Shown here: piece after piece, positions 33,932-43,911 of the stretch | How the letters are laid out: every line of letters begins with the position of its first letter | Numbering within the stretch: the stretch's first letter is position 1 | Source of the DNA: Candidatus Cloacimonas sp. | GTDB taxonomy: Bacteria; Cloacimonadota; Cloacimonadia; Cloacimonadales; Cloacimonadaceae | Direction: 5' to 3' | Length of the DNA: 64,000 nucleotides | Assembly (NCBI GenBank): GCA_023227825.1 | Contig: JALOCJ010000011.1 | Span: 1 to 64,000, forward strand | The notes under the pieces: generated by a model | Database searches by the model: none | Told to the model about the DNA's origin: nothing | Seen by the model: the letters and a program-made list of their open reading frames with translations, nothing else | Position numbers and translations under genes: made by a program

Positions 33932-34864
33932 ATGAAAACGGCTTTTGTTTTTCCCGGTCAGGGTTCTCAATATGTAGGAATGGCAAGTGACTTTATCCGA
34001 GAAAATGCAGAGTTAAAAGAAATTACTGATAACTTTGATAAAGCTCATAATACAAATTTGGCAGAAGTAATGACAAAAGGACCTGAAGAGACGCTAAAAC
34101 AGACAAGTTATACTCAGCCCGCTATTCTATTTCACTCTCTTGCTGCTTTAGCCAGTTTTCAAAACAAAAGTAAACTGCAGGCAGATTTTGTGGCAGGCCA
34201 TTCTTTAGGAGAATTCAGTGCCATTGTTGCTTCGGGAATGATTAGTTTTCAGGACGCCTTACATTTGGTGCATAAAAGAGGTGAATTTATGATTAAAGCC
34301 AATGCCGGTGTCCCTTTTGCAATGAGTGCTATTATAGGTTTAGAGCCAAATCAGGTAAGAGAAATCTGTTTGGCAGCAGAAAGTGCCGGTTTGGTCAGAG
34401 CCGTGAATTTTAATACTCCTATTCAAACAGTGATTTCGGGAACTGCTGAAGGCGTTCAAAAAGCTGGTGAACTTGCCAAAACCAAAGGTGCTAAAAGAGT
34501 TATTCCTTTAGTAGTAGGAGGACCTTTTCACACTCCTTTAATTGCTAAAGCCAGTGATTGGCTGAAAGAAGAAATGCAGAAAGTGAATTTTAAGGACGGA
34601 AAAATACCTGTTATTTCTAATGTAACTGCACTGCCTGTTATCAATGGACAGGAAGAAAGGGAACTTCTTGCCCGACAAATTGTTTCCCCTGTCTTATGGG
34701 TGCAAAGTGTTGAGTATATGATTAACCAAGGGGTTCAACGCTTTATAGAATTCGGTCCCCAAAAGGTTTTAAGCGGGATGATCAGAAACATCAATAAAGA
34801 TGTGGAAGTTTTTTCAATTGACAAATATGAAGACATTGATGGTGTGGTGTCAGCTACAAGTTAA
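33932..34864 (+). CDS. fabD: Malonyl-CoA:ACP transacylase
   Basis: Loads malonyl groups on ACP. The product is 310 aa. The N-terminal FPGQGSQYVGM and the nucleophile Ser91 in AGHSLGEFSA are standard. The catalytic His is in GGPFHTPLI near residue 199. A GAGGT ribosome-binding site precedes the ATG. It lies in the fab operon between fabH and fabG, after the hairpin pair. Confidence 0.96.
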   Translation: MKTAFVFPGQGSQYVGMASDFIRENAELKEITDNFDKAHNTNLAEVMTKGPEETLKQTSYTQPAILFHSLAALASFQNKSKLQADFVAGHSLGEFSAIVASGMISFQDALHLVHKRGEFMIKANAGVPFAMSAIIGLEPNQVREICLAAESAGLVRAVNFNTPIQTVISGTAEGVQKAGELAKTKGAKRVIPLVVGGPFHTPLIAKASDWLKEEMQKVNFKDGKIPVISNVTALPVINGQEERELLARQIVSPVLWVQSVEYMINQGVQRFIEFGPQKVLSGMIRNINKDVEVFSIDKYEDIDGVVSATS

Positions 34865-34900
34865 GATGAAAAAAATAAAAATTATACTTATGGGGAAATA

Positions 34901-35650
34901 ATGAACTGGGATTTTACAGGTAAAGTTATAGTAATCACAGGTTCAGGCAGAGGTATTGGTTTTACTATTGCCGGTGCTTTTGCAGAAGCCAAAGCTAAAG
35001 TAATTATTATTGATATTTCTGCCGAAATCGTAGAGAAAGCAGTTGCCGAAATAAAGAAAAACGGTTTTCAGGTATATGGCTATGTAGGAAATGTAACTGA
35101 TAGTTCTAATATAGAAAGCATTTTTGCTGATATTGTTGATAAATATGGAACTATAGATTGCCTTATCAATAATGCTGGTATTACGCGTGATAATTTACTT
35201 CTCCGAATGAAGGAAGAGGACTGGCAAATGGTTATGGATGTAAACCTGAAAGGCAGTTTTCTCTGTACCCAGAAGGCATTCAAATATATGATACGCAACC
35301 GTAATGGCTGTATTATCAATATTGCCAGTGTAATTGGTATTACTGGAAATAGCGGTCAGGCAAATTATGCTGCTTCCAAAGGTGGACTGATTGCTTTCAC
35401 TAAAAGCTGTGCCAAGGAATTCGGCAGCAGGAATATTCGGGTTAATGCTGTTGCTCCAGGTTTTATAGAAACAGAAATGACAGCATCCTTAAGTCCTGAA
35501 ATCAGAGCCGAATACGCCAAAGCTATTCCTTTACAAAAAATGGGCACTTCCCGGGATGTAGCTAATGTTTGTCTCTTTCTGGCTTCGGAAGCTGGAAGTT
35601 ATATAACCGGTCAAACCATCGCAGTTGATGGTGGCTTGACTATGCATTGA
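34901..35650 (+). CDS. fabG: 3-oxoacyl-ACP reductase
   Basis: NADPH-dependent reduction of 3-oxoacyl-ACP. A short-chain dehydrogenase/reductase of 249 aa. The nucleotide-binding TGSGRGIG motif is near residue 13 and NNAG near 88. The catalytic Ser (NIASVIG), Tyr and Lys (NYAASKGG) lie near 138-155. The C-terminus is the usual ITGQTIAVDGG. It lies 36 bp after fabD, with a GGGGA ribosome-binding site. Confidence 0.95.
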   Translation: MNWDFTGKVIVITGSGRGIGFTIAGAFAEAKAKVIIIDISAEIVEKAVAEIKKNGFQVYGYVGNVTDSSNIESIFADIVDKYGTIDCLINNAGITRDNLLLRMKEEDWQMVMDVNLKGSFLCTQKAFKYMIRNRNGCIINIASVIGITGNSGQANYAASKGGLIAFTKSCAKEFGSRNIRVNAVAPGFIETEMTASLSPEIRAEYAKAIPLQKMGTSRDVANVCLFLASEAGSYITGQTIAVDGGLTMH

Positions 35651-35696
35651 ACAAAAAATACAGATCAAGAAATACTTCAATAACATAGGAGGAATA

Positions 35697-35930
35697 ATGG
35701 ATATTGAAGCCAAAGTAAAACAAATAGTAATAGACAAACTGGGAGTTGAAGAATCCCAGGTTGTTCCTTCCGCAAACTTCATAGAAGACCTGCGCGCTGA
35801 TTCATTAGATACAGTTGAACTGGTTATGGCATTTGAAGAAGAATTCGGTCTTACCATCCCGGATGAAGATCAGGATAAACTCCGCACTGTTGGTCAAGCA
35901 ATTGATTACTTGAAGGAAAAACTGGGATAA
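35697..35930 (+). CDS. acpP: Acyl carrier protein
   Basis: A 77-aa acidic four-helix carrier. The phosphopantetheine attachment Ser36 lies in the conserved LRADSLDTVEL motif, followed by MAFEEEFG. It has a strong AGGAGG ribosome-binding site 6 bp before the ATG, as expected for a highly expressed gene. It lies between fabG and fabF as in many bacteria. Confidence 0.97.
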   Translation: MDIEAKVKQIVIDKLGVEESQVVPSANFIEDLRADSLDTVELVMAFEEEFGLTIPDEDQDKLRTVGQAIDYLKEKLG

Positions 35931-35953
35931 TATAACCTTTCCTCTAATGTGGA

Positions 35954-35987
35954 ACAATCCTGATAGCTGAACAAGTATCAGGATTGT
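35954..35987 (+). terminator. Hairpin after acpP
   Basis: A perfect 12-bp stem (ACAATCCTGATA with TATCAGGATTGT) with a 10-nt loop, 23 bp after the acpP stop and 100 bp before fabF. No clean T-tract follows (a CCACCTTTTGC stretch does), so it may be partial termination, an mRNA-stabilising structure or attenuation. It could raise acpP output over the downstream genes. Confidence 0.65.
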
Positions 35988-36099
35988 ATCCACCTTTTGC
36001 AGGAGTTTATCATAATCACGAATATAATATCTTATATTCAGGATGTTAAGATAAGTTTCAGCGGAAGGAGATAAGGAAAAGCAAATAATGAGGTCTATT

Positions 36100-37341
36100 A
36101 TGAATAAAAGAAGAGTTGTTATAACCGGTATAGGAACAATTACGCCTGTCGGACATAATGTTACTCAAACCTGGGAGTCATTAATTAATGGCGTATCAGG
36201 AGTAGATTTGATTACCAAATTTGATTCCAGTAAGTTACCGGTGCAAATTGCTGCGGAAGTAAAAAATTACAATCCCGAAGAGCATTTTGACCATAAAGAG
36301 GTAAAAAAAATTGATTTATACGCTCAATTTGCAATGATTGCTGCCAGGGAAGCAATTGCGGATGCAGGTTTAACACCTGGTTCTTATGATCTTGATAGAA
36401 CTGGAGTTATTACCGGTGCTGGAATTGGAGGTATTCTTACTTTTGAAGACGAGTGCATTAAAAATTACACTCAAGGTCCCCGTCGTATCAGTCCATTTTT
36501 TATTCCTAAAATGATTGGCAACATTGCAGCTGCTCACATCAGCATTGAGAATAATTTTAAGGGTATCAATTTTAATGTGATGAGTGCTTGTGCCAGTGCC
36601 AATCATGCTTTAGGAACAGCTTTTAGGTCTATTCAATATGGCGATGCGGATATAATTCTCAGCGGTGGAACTGAAGCTGCTGTAACTCCTTTAGCAGTAG
36701 GTGGCTTTTCTGCTATGCGAGCTCTTTCTACTCGTAATAATGAACCCCAAAAAGCATCGCGTCCTTTTGATGCCGAACGGGATGGTTTTGTTATGAGCGA
36801 AGGAGCAGCCATTCTTGTTTTGGAAGAACTGGAACATGCATTAAACCGAGGTGCAAAAATTTATGCTGAATTAGTTGGTTACGGTGCATCGGAAGATGCT
36901 TTTCATATAACAGCACCCACAGAAGATGGAGAAGGTAGTTCCAGAGCTATGCTAATGGCAATTCAGGACGCTGAACTTAAACCAAAGGATATTGATTACA
37001 TCAATGCTCACGGAACTTCTACCCCTTTAAATGACAAGGGCGAAACGCTTTCTATTAAAAATGTCTTCGGTGATTATGCATATCAAGTGAAAATAAATTC
37101 TACTAAAAGTATGGTGGGTCATATGTTAGGTGCTGCTGCTGGGATTGAAGCTATCGTTTGCATAAAGAGCATTGAAACAGGTATTCTTCATCCAACCATA
37201 AATTTAACTCATCCCGATCCGGAATGCGATTTGGATTATACTCCCAATTATGCTGTTAAACATACTGTGAATATAGCACTTTCCAATTCTTTGGGTTTTG
37301 GAGGTCATAATTCTGCAATAATCATCAAACGCTACACCTGA
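36100..37341 (+). CDS. fabF: 3-oxoacyl-ACP synthase II
   Basis: Elongates acyl chains by condensing with malonyl-ACP. The product is 413 aa from the start at 36100 (MNKRRVVITGIG), preferred because homologues begin there and GAGG lies 7 bp upstream. An in-frame ATG at 36088 is possible. The Cys nucleophile is in VMSACASANH near residue 160, with the two active-site His in AHGTSTPLND and SMVGHMLGAAAG. It is separated from acpP by a hairpin. rnc follows after 34 bp. Confidence 0.95.
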   Translation: MNKRRVVITGIGTITPVGHNVTQTWESLINGVSGVDLITKFDSSKLPVQIAAEVKNYNPEEHFDHKEVKKIDLYAQFAMIAAREAIADAGLTPGSYDLDRTGVITGAGIGGILTFEDECIKNYTQGPRRISPFFIPKMIGNIAAAHISIENNFKGINFNVMSACASANHALGTAFRSIQYGDADIILSGGTEAAVTPLAVGGFSAMRALSTRNNEPQKASRPFDAERDGFVMSEGAAILVLEELEHALNRGAKIYAELVGYGASEDAFHITAPTEDGEGSSRAMLMAIQDAELKPKDIDYINAHGTSTPLNDKGETLSIKNVFGDYAYQVKINSTKSMVGHMLGAAAGIEAIVCIKSIETGILHPTINLTHPDPECDLDYTPNYAVKHTVNIALSNSLGFGGHNSAIIIKRYT

Positions 37342-37375
37342 TAACAGAAAGAGTTTTATAACGCTTGAGAAACGG

Positions 37376-38143
37376 ATGAAATCAATCATCTCCCGTATTT
37401 TGGATTATTTCAATGCCAAAAAGATAAAAGAACAGTATCCCAAATGGGAAAAATCGCTTTCCCAATTACAAAAGAAGATTGATTATACTTTTCATAATAC
37501 AAATTTACTGTTTGCCGCTCTTACTCATAAATCTTATCTACATCGTAATTTTGAAGATCATAAAGCACCCTCCCCTTTTGAACGGATGGAATTTTTAGGA
37601 GATTCCATACTTGGCTTCATTGTTAGTAAAGAACTTTTTACCCGTCATCCAGAGGAACAGGAAGGTAAACTTTCCAAGCTGAAATCCAAAATTGTTTCCG
37701 AGACCTATCTTACCTTAAAAGCTAATGCTCTAGACCTGGGAAAATATTTACTTCTTAGCCCTGAAGAACAGCAATCGGGCGGTGCTTTTAAACCTTCTAT
37801 TCTTTCGGATGCTATGGAAGCTCTTATTTGTGCTATTTATCTGGATAGCGGAATTTCTGCTGCAACCCGATTTATCCGCAATCATATTCTGGATAATTAT
37901 CAGGAAACGGTTACCCGGGAAGAACTGGTAAACTATAAAAGTATCCTGCAGGAATATATGCAAAGCAGAAATCAACCTCCACCTACTTATGTTACTGTTG
38001 CTGAACAAGGACCTGAACATCAAAAAACCTTTGTTGTGGAAGTGCGTTGGGGGAACAAACTTTTAGGAGTAGGAAAAGGTAATACCAAGAAAAATGCGCA
38101 TCAGGAAGCTGCAAGAATGGCTTGCCAAAAATTGGGTATTTAG
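37376..38143 (+). CDS. rnc: Ribonuclease III
   Basis: Cuts double-stranded RNA in rRNA and mRNA processing. The product is 255 aa. The RNase III signature ERMEFLGDSILGF lies near residue 70, with the second catalytic cluster SDAMEALICAIYLD near 142. The C-terminal dsRNA-binding domain starts near 180 (YKSILQEYMQ) and ends KKNAHQEAARMACQKL. The gene is the last of the lipid operon, an order seen in many bacteria. The many hairpin repeats in this genome would be natural substrates if transcribed, which is inference. Confidence 0.96.
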   Translation: MKSIISRILDYFNAKKIKEQYPKWEKSLSQLQKKIDYTFHNTNLLFAALTHKSYLHRNFEDHKAPSPFERMEFLGDSILGFIVSKELFTRHPEEQEGKLSKLKSKIVSETYLTLKANALDLGKYLLLSPEEQQSGGAFKPSILSDAMEALICAIYLDSGISAATRFIRNHILDNYQETVTREELVNYKSILQEYMQSRNQPPPTYVTVAEQGPEHQKTFVVEVRWGNKLLGVGKGNTKKNAHQEAARMACQKLGI

Positions 38144-38407
38144 TAAGTCAGAAGGCGTCACTGCTAAAATAACTTTGTCTCTTTCTATAAATTTGTTTGG
38201 CGGCAGACATACAGAAAAATTTGCCAAAAGAGAAAGACCGCTTATAATATCTTAAAAAGGTTTTTCAGCGGAAGAGGAGAAAAAGTGTATTTCTCTTTTA
38301 TACATTATATAGAGTGGCAATTCAGGTATGTATTATAGTTCTGAAAACCTATTCTTATTTATAGCAAAGCAGAAGACAAGTTCTAAACACAAAAGAAGGA
38401 GGTGTTT

Positions 38408-39919
38408 ATGAATAAAATCTATTTTACACTTATAACTGCCTTGATTCTTTTAACCGCTTGCGATGTAAAGAAACCTACTCTGCCCAGTTGGTTTATGGAT
38501 TTGAGTATCCCTGTCATCAACGAAAAGTTTTATGTGTCTGACCTAATAGATTCCGTTAATATTGTTACAGATGAAAATGAGGTCTTAACTGTAACAGCGA
38601 ATGGGGAAGCAGATACTAATGAATTCGGCACATTACTTTTTACACCGAGTGTTCAAGTTTCAGGATTTCCCATATTGGGTTCAAGTTTTGATCTTACCAT
38701 TCCTTTTGAAGACCAGGAAGGAAAAGTTGGCGTTGCTTATGCAGAAATAGTAGAAGGCAATTTCCAAAATTGTTTCCGCGATTTGCATCCCGATGTGCAA
38801 CAGATTTCTTTAACTTTTTCTGACTTTTATTTGCCTAATAACCAGAACCTTGTCCTTACTTCCAATGGCTCCGGAAACTGGGTAACTACAAATCTGGCGG
38901 GTTTGCATATAGGTGTTGCAAATTCAAATCAAGTTATCAACGAACTACATCTATCTTTTCAGGTTACACCTTCTATGCCTGCCGGAGTGCAAGTAGCTAC
39001 ATTTGATTTTCAAGCTAAGGAACCAATTAGTTTAGGAGAATTCAGAGGAACTCTGAACAATTATCCCATTGGACTGGAAGATTCCGGTTCACTTGTTAAC
39101 ATTGATTATCCTTATGGGCTGGACCAGGCAATTAACTTGGAAAGTGCCTATTTACAAATTACTTTAACCAATTATTTGGGTTTCGGTTCCGTCTTTTCCG
39201 GGCAGTTATTAGCAACAAATTCCTCTGGAGAAACCAGCTTGATTGATATTGTAGATGAAGAGGGTAACAACTATCAAATAGAACCCGCTACAGAAGAAGA
39301 AGACCCCAGAACTATGGAAATCCAATTTGGACATAATGTATCACAGCTTTTACAGATTATGCCTACAACTATTAACATAATCAACGGGCAGTTTTTAATC
39401 AACAGTGGAACAAATATAGGCAATTTAATACCTACGGATTCTATTCATATATTTTACACTGTAAGTGCACCCTTAACTTTTACTTTACACGAGCACGAAA
39501 TTACTATTGCAGAAGAGCAGGAATTTAATATTCCGGAAGAAAACCGTGAGCGTATCCAAAAAAATGCTATAAGCGCTTCTCTGAAGTTAGAAATCCAAAA
39601 TAAACTTCCTATAGGTGCATCTGCCAAATTATTCTTCAGTAACACACCTGATATAGATACCCAAAATCCCGCTACTTATGATATTATGAAAGAAGCCGCT
39701 ATTAATAGTGCTGATCAGGTACCTGGCTTCCAAAATGTAGATTTAACTCTGAATAAAGAGGAACTGAATATTTTTACTGCCGAGCAGGTTTATATGCGTT
39801 TCGCTTTCAGTTTTGATGAGACAGAAACTCCGGTTACTATACACACCAGCACTTCCGATTATATTCATATCAAAGGAATGGTGACAGCCCGGGTGTTTAT
39901 TGAAAAAGAGGAGGATTAA
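38408..39919 (+). CDS. Lipoprotein of unknown function
   Basis: A 503-aa lipoprotein. The ATG at 38408 follows GAAGGAGG by 5 bp and is preferred to an in-frame GTG at 38402. The leader MNKIYFTLITALILLTAC ends in an LTAC lipobox, so the mature protein begins with a lipidated Cys. The rest is beta-rich without recognised motifs. The following gene for a DUF5723-like outer-membrane protein starts 1 bp after its stop, so the two are cotranslated and probably act together at the outer membrane. Confidence 0.8.
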   Translation: MNKIYFTLITALILLTACDVKKPTLPSWFMDLSIPVINEKFYVSDLIDSVNIVTDENEVLTVTANGEADTNEFGTLLFTPSVQVSGFPILGSSFDLTIPFEDQEGKVGVAYAEIVEGNFQNCFRDLHPDVQQISLTFSDFYLPNNQNLVLTSNGSGNWVTTNLAGLHIGVANSNQVINELHLSFQVTPSMPAGVQVATFDFQAKEPISLGEFRGTLNNYPIGLEDSGSLVNIDYPYGLDQAINLESAYLQITLTNYLGFGSVFSGQLLATNSSGETSLIDIVDEEGNNYQIEPATEEEDPRTMEIQFGHNVSQLLQIMPTTINIINGQFLINSGTNIGNLIPTDSIHIFYTVSAPLTFTLHEHEITIAEEQEFNIPEENRERIQKNAISASLKLEIQNKLPIGASAKLFFSNTPDIDTQNPATYDIMKEAAINSADQVPGFQNVDLTLNKEELNIFTAEQVYMRFAFSFDETETPVTIHTSTSDYIHIKGMVTARVFIEKEED

Positions 39920-39920
39920 A

Positions 39921-41171
39921 ATGAAAAAGTTAGCTTTGTTAATACTCTTCTCCTTGCTGTTGCTGACTGCTTTAACTGCTTTTAATACCGGAAAATCTAT
40001 CTTTTTTGCTGATAGTTATATGTTGCGTGCTAAAGGCGTAGAAGCTGCCTATTGGAATCCTGCCAATTTACAACAGAAAAAAGGTATTGATTTCTGGTTG
40101 CCTATAACGAACCTCGGAATATGCATAAATAATAATTCTCTGGACTTGGATACCTATAACTATGTAGTTAGCAGAGATACTTTGAATGATATTGACAAAC
40201 GGAAAATTCTGGACAAGATTGATGGTTCTCTGCGTTCAGCAATAGAAAGCAATGTCAGCATCGTAGGTTTTGCCTTTGATAATATGTCCATCTCCAGTTC
40301 TCTTCATTTAACCGGTAAACTGGCTCTTTCCGAAAGGTATCTGGACCTTCTGCTTTATGGCAATACCGATACTCTTTATGTGTTTAATAAAAGCACTACC
40401 GATGCAGGAGGTCTTGGTTATGTTGATATCACCTTTGCAATGGGGAATTTTACTCTTCCCTATATTCCGAAAACTATTCCTCCTATCCGTGCAGGATTTG
40501 CCGTAAGCGCTTTAATTGGAGTGGGTAATGCTATAATGGAAGAATTTAACGGCTATTTTAGTTCTTCAATGGAAGGCGCGGATTTGCGACAGGATATTGT
40601 TTTACATACAGGTATTGGCGGTTTTGGGCAAAAAGCAATGCTTGGTTTAGCAAGCAATATCACTCCCAATCTGGAAGTAGGGCTTACTTTAGATAACCTC
40701 TTCGGCAATATAAACTGGTCGCTTACTACGCAAGAAACAAATATCCAAGTGGTTGCCAATGATATTTATGCGGTTAATATCTCCGAGGATTTTTATGATT
40801 ACTCCAATGAAACCTTAGATATTGGTTCTTATTCTACCAAGCTTCCTCCGGAATTGCGTTTGGGAGTTCTCTACAATATGCCTTGGGCTAATTTTTCCCT
40901 GGATTATCTCCAGGGTTTCAAAACTTCTATTATCACCAGCGGAATTGGTAGATTTTCTTTAGCTGCTCAATTTTTGCCTTGGGAATTTTTGCCTTTAAAT
41001 ATTGGTGTGGGGTTTGGCAACAGTCAATATCCTTGGCGTATAAGTTATGGAATCGGTTATTACAGCAATAAAGTAGAACTTGGTTTGGGCTGGCAAAGTG
41101 TTAAGAATTTTATTCCAGGTTACAAAACCAAAGGAATTGCCATAGGGAGTTATCTGAAGGTTCATATATAA
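39921..41171 (+). CDS. DUF5723-like outer-membrane beta-barrel protein
   Basis: A 416-aa exported protein starting at 39921 after GGAGG and an AT-rich spacer. Signal peptide MKKLALLILFSLLLLTALTA. The segment AKGVEAAYWNPANL near the mature N-terminus is the hallmark of PorV/FadL-like and DUF5723 barrels. Alternating strands with aromatic girdles follow and the chain ends in a strand-like SYLKVHI. It is encoded between the lipoprotein and the VWA-like membrane protein, overlapping the latter by 1 bp. The transported or bound substrate is unknown. Confidence 0.75.
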   Translation: MKKLALLILFSLLLLTALTAFNTGKSIFFADSYMLRAKGVEAAYWNPANLQQKKGIDFWLPITNLGICINNNSLDLDTYNYVVSRDTLNDIDKRKILDKIDGSLRSAIESNVSIVGFAFDNMSISSSLHLTGKLALSERYLDLLLYGNTDTLYVFNKSTTDAGGLGYVDITFAMGNFTLPYIPKTIPPIRAGFAVSALIGVGNAIMEEFNGYFSSSMEGADLRQDIVLHTGIGGFGQKAMLGLASNITPNLEVGLTLDNLFGNINWSLTTQETNIQVVANDIYAVNISEDFYDYSNETLDIGSYSTKLPPELRLGVLYNMPWANFSLDYLQGFKTSIITSGIGRFSLAAQFLPWEFLPLNIGVGFGNSQYPWRISYGIGYYSNKVELGLGWQSVKNFIPGYKTKGIAIGSYLKVHI

Positions 41172-43168
41172 TGTTGAAATATGTTCTGATAGTCCTGTTT
41201 TCGCTTGCTCTTTCAGGTTTTCTGAACTACCGAACTAATCCCGAAATTGAAAAAAACCGACGGTGGATTCTTTTTGTCTTAAGGTTTATTACTCTTTTTC
41301 TGCTACTTATTCTCCTGCTGAGTCCAATCTTATATTACACTCAGCACAAAAAACAGGCACCTCAAATTCTGGTATTGGAAGATATTTCTCTAAGTATGGA
41401 CTTAAAACATAATTCCACAACCAAGGCACAACACCTGAAACCTCTTTGGCAGGAAATGGAAAAGAAATTTACTGACAGTGGTTATGAAGTTATTCACAAA
41501 ACCTTTGCTAATGGCCTGGATGGAGATAAAAACAACACTTTACTCGCTCCTGCCTTAAAAGAATTAAGCAATCAAAAAATATTAACCAATTTGGAAGGAG
41601 TAGTTCTTGCTGCAGATGGCTGGTTGAGAGACGAATCCTTATCTGCAGTTCAGCAATTGGGTTGTCCTTTTTATGTTTTAGCCGATAGCACTCAAAATCC
41701 TGCTCCCGATTTAGCAATCGTGAATGTGCGTTGTAACCGTTATGCTTATAGAAATGAGCCCAATACTATTCGTGCTGAAATTTCCTCTCATAATTACAGT
41801 GGACCTGCAGAAGTCCATTTGCTGATAGCAAATAAAATTATCTCGCGGCAAAGCTTGAAACTGCAAAAAGGTATAACCGCCAATGTGGATTTTACCCACA
41901 AATTTAACAGTATTGGTTTTTTCCCCTGGAAAGTGGAAGTTGTTGCTTTGCCAAACGAAAGTCAAATCAATAATAATCTCTATCCTGGAGCTATTGAAGT
42001 GCTCGCCGAAAAACAAAGGATTATTCTTATTTCCGATAAACCTGCCTGGGATAATAAATTCACTCTGGATGCTATTGCTACAAATAACCGTTGGATTGCA
42101 GAAAGCTATCTTAACAGAAACGGACATCTTTATAGCGGTGAGGTATTAGTTAACAAACTTGAACCCGATAACTTAGCTGCCATAATTATCATCAATAATG
42201 GAATGCTCAATTTGGATAATGCTACGGCAGATTTTATTCAAAATGCCTTTAATCGTGGAGTAGGAATACTTTACCAGGGACTTCCTGTAAACGAATTAGC
42301 TTCCCTTTTGCCCATTCAAAAATCCAATATTACTTCTACTTATCAAGGGTTCATAGTTCCTACTCCGGCTTCGGCTAACTATCCTATGCTGAATAGCTTA
42401 ACCTTATATGCCAAAGATATTCCACCTCTGGATTATTATTATGTAACTGCCAGCCCAGGAACTGAGGTCTTAGCTACTATTAACAATCCGCAAAATTCTC
42501 CTGCCATAGTAGTTCAGACGCAAGGAACTGCTCGTTCTCTGGCTTTTGCCACATTAAATCTTTGGCGTTGGCAAATGCAAAGTGGTGGAGAGGGCTACAC
42601 AAAATTAATCAGCAATTGTTTAACCTGGCTAAGTAATAAAAGCACAGGTTCTTACAACGCTATTTATAATAACAGCTATTTTCAGGGAGAGGAAATTCGT
42701 ATTCGCCTGCGGAGTGAAGATGAAATCAGACAAAGTCGCCTGGATGTTAATCCCCGTATTCGCATTCTGGATAAAAATAATAAAGAGGTCTATACTGATT
42801 TCCTGAAACGCGAAGGTGACGAATATGCCATCAATCTTCAACTTACAGAATCGGGGACATACAGCTTTGAAATTTCCGATCAGGAAACAGGTAAAAGCAC
42901 CAAGGGCAAATTTGAACTCTCCGAAACTTCTATTGAAACAAGAGATTATGGCTACAATTTGTCACTTCTTTCCTGGCTTGCTAAGGAAACTGGAGGAAAA
43001 TTATTTTACCAAAGCAATCTGAATGCCTTTAACCCGCTTCCTGCTAAACCTATTGAACAAATTTCCCGCAAGGAAATCCCTCTCTATAAAAAGTGGTATG
43101 TCCTGGCGCTGTTTATTTTAACCTTCTGCACAGAACTTTTTTTTAGAAGAAGATGGGGACTATTGTAA
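41171..43168 (+). CDS. Membrane protein with VWA-like domain
   Basis: A 665-aa inner-membrane protein. Two N-terminal membrane helices (about residues 3-20 and 34-57) and one near the C-terminus (about 638-656) bracket a large extracytoplasmic part. The sequence LVLEDISLSMD near residue 76 resembles a DxSxS metal-ion site of von Willebrand A domains, of the Bat-like kind. A glutamine-amidotransferase-like middle segment (about 290-480) and an Ig-like segment (about 500-590) follow. Similar large proteins are encoded in Bat operons of Bacteroidetes. Function here is not established. The ATG overlaps the stop of the preceding gene. Confidence 0.72.
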   Translation: MLKYVLIVLFSLALSGFLNYRTNPEIEKNRRWILFVLRFITLFLLLILLLSPILYYTQHKKQAPQILVLEDISLSMDLKHNSTTKAQHLKPLWQEMEKKFTDSGYEVIHKTFANGLDGDKNNTLLAPALKELSNQKILTNLEGVVLAADGWLRDESLSAVQQLGCPFYVLADSTQNPAPDLAIVNVRCNRYAYRNEPNTIRAEISSHNYSGPAEVHLLIANKIISRQSLKLQKGITANVDFTHKFNSIGFFPWKVEVVALPNESQINNNLYPGAIEVLAEKQRIILISDKPAWDNKFTLDAIATNNRWIAESYLNRNGHLYSGEVLVNKLEPDNLAAIIIINNGMLNLDNATADFIQNAFNRGVGILYQGLPVNELASLLPIQKSNITSTYQGFIVPTPASANYPMLNSLTLYAKDIPPLDYYYVTASPGTEVLATINNPQNSPAIVVQTQGTARSLAFATLNLWRWQMQSGGEGYTKLISNCLTWLSNKSTGSYNAIYNNSYFQGEEIRIRLRSEDEIRQSRLDVNPRIRILDKNNKEVYTDFLKREGDEYAINLQLTESGTYSFEISDQETGKSTKGKFELSETSIETRDYGYNLSLLSWLAKETGGKLFYQSNLNAFNPLPAKPIEQISRKEIPLYKKWYVLALFILTFCTELFFRRRWGLL

Positions 43169-43179
43169 TGAAGAATGAA

Positions 43180-43492
43180 TTAAGTGAGGCAGCGATATAG
43201 TGAGAGGGATAAATATATTCCTGTCTGATGTGGATTCCTGTGAAAGCAGAAGTTCGGAGATTTCTAGGCAATATAGCTGTCATACTAAAAGGGAAACAAA
43301 GTTAAGAGAAAAAAGGAATTAGCGAAGAAATAATTTGCTCTATCCTTTTTCACCTATTGTCAGCTCAATTTCTTCTAATATTTAATTTTTAGGAAATTAC
43401 TTTCGTTGTTCTTTAGTATCCTCTCTGATTTTTTATTGGCACAGAACTCTATAATCATTATTTAGGGCTTCTCAGTAAAAATGTTGTATAAC
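43180..43492 (-). repeat. Dispersed intergenic element, copy 3 (inverted, short form)
   Basis: Read on the minus strand, 43492-43364 matches the cores at 2769 and 28070 (shared TATACAACATTTTTA-like start, AAATAATGATTATA, CGAAAGTAAT and AAATATTAGA words). 43340-43180 then matches the tail of copy 1 (shared TTCTTCGC and CACATCAGACAGGAA words). The roughly 380 bp that separates core and tail in copy 1 is missing here, so the core joins the tail almost directly. Confidence 0.75.
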
Positions 43493-43581
43493 TTATTATT
43501 AGTCAATTAAATCGTTGCCAGCTGTGAGCTATTTTTGTTTAAGGATTTGCTTAACGGTTGGTTGATCCACTTGCAATTAAG

Positions 43582-43655
43582 TAACAACTCCTTAACAATT
43601 CCTTAACGAGACAACGGAAGTGTTACGGAAGTGTTACGGGGTCGTTAGGGAATTG
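43582..43655. repeat. 11-bp-period inverted array (locus C)
   Basis: TAACAACTCCT, TAACAATTCCT and TAACGAGACAA (11 bp each) are followed by complementary-sense units CGGAAGTGTTA twice and CGGGGTCGTTA, then GGGAATTG. The period and inversion equal the other loci, but the arms are less well matched. Relative to the nearby copy 3 core, this array lies on the opposite side from where it lies in copies 1 and 2. Confidence 0.75.
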
Positions 43656-43911
43656 ACTATGTATCAATAAGTTAGGTGTTTGTGTCTAATAATGCTCGGA
43701 TATACTTATAATCTATTGATTAACAAACAGATATATATAATAAATGGCATTGTTGCTGAAGCTCAATATTACAATAACCCGGCTTATGATTTTTGTAACA
43801 TATTCAGCTTTCAACAGCTATCTTTTCCCCAAAAATGTCTGGTCAAAGGTGCAATTATGCATTAGTATTTCATATAGACACAGAAATAGAACTTTTTTAC
43901 AGGAGAGAAAA

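Larger units (their letters stand above)
43169..43911. other. Non-coding stretch before the nitroreductase gene
   Basis: A 743-bp gap holding copy 3 of the dispersed element in reverse orientation (43180-43492) and an 11-bp-period array (43582-43655). The stretch 43660-43900 is AT-rich. It contains open frames in the nitroreductase frame upstream of its real start, which show no protein-like pattern. The promoter of the downstream gene is presumably here but was not placed. Confidence 0.6.

Noticed and set aside
36050..38280. Shared TTTCAGCGGAAG word before fabF and after rnc as a regulatory site
   Set aside because: Only two short matches, one of which contains a ribosome-binding-site-like sequence; chance cannot be excluded.
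43744..43911. Longer N-terminus for the nitroreductase
   Set aside because: The extra 56 codons have no family similarity, while AGGAG and an ATG at 43912 fit the normal start.
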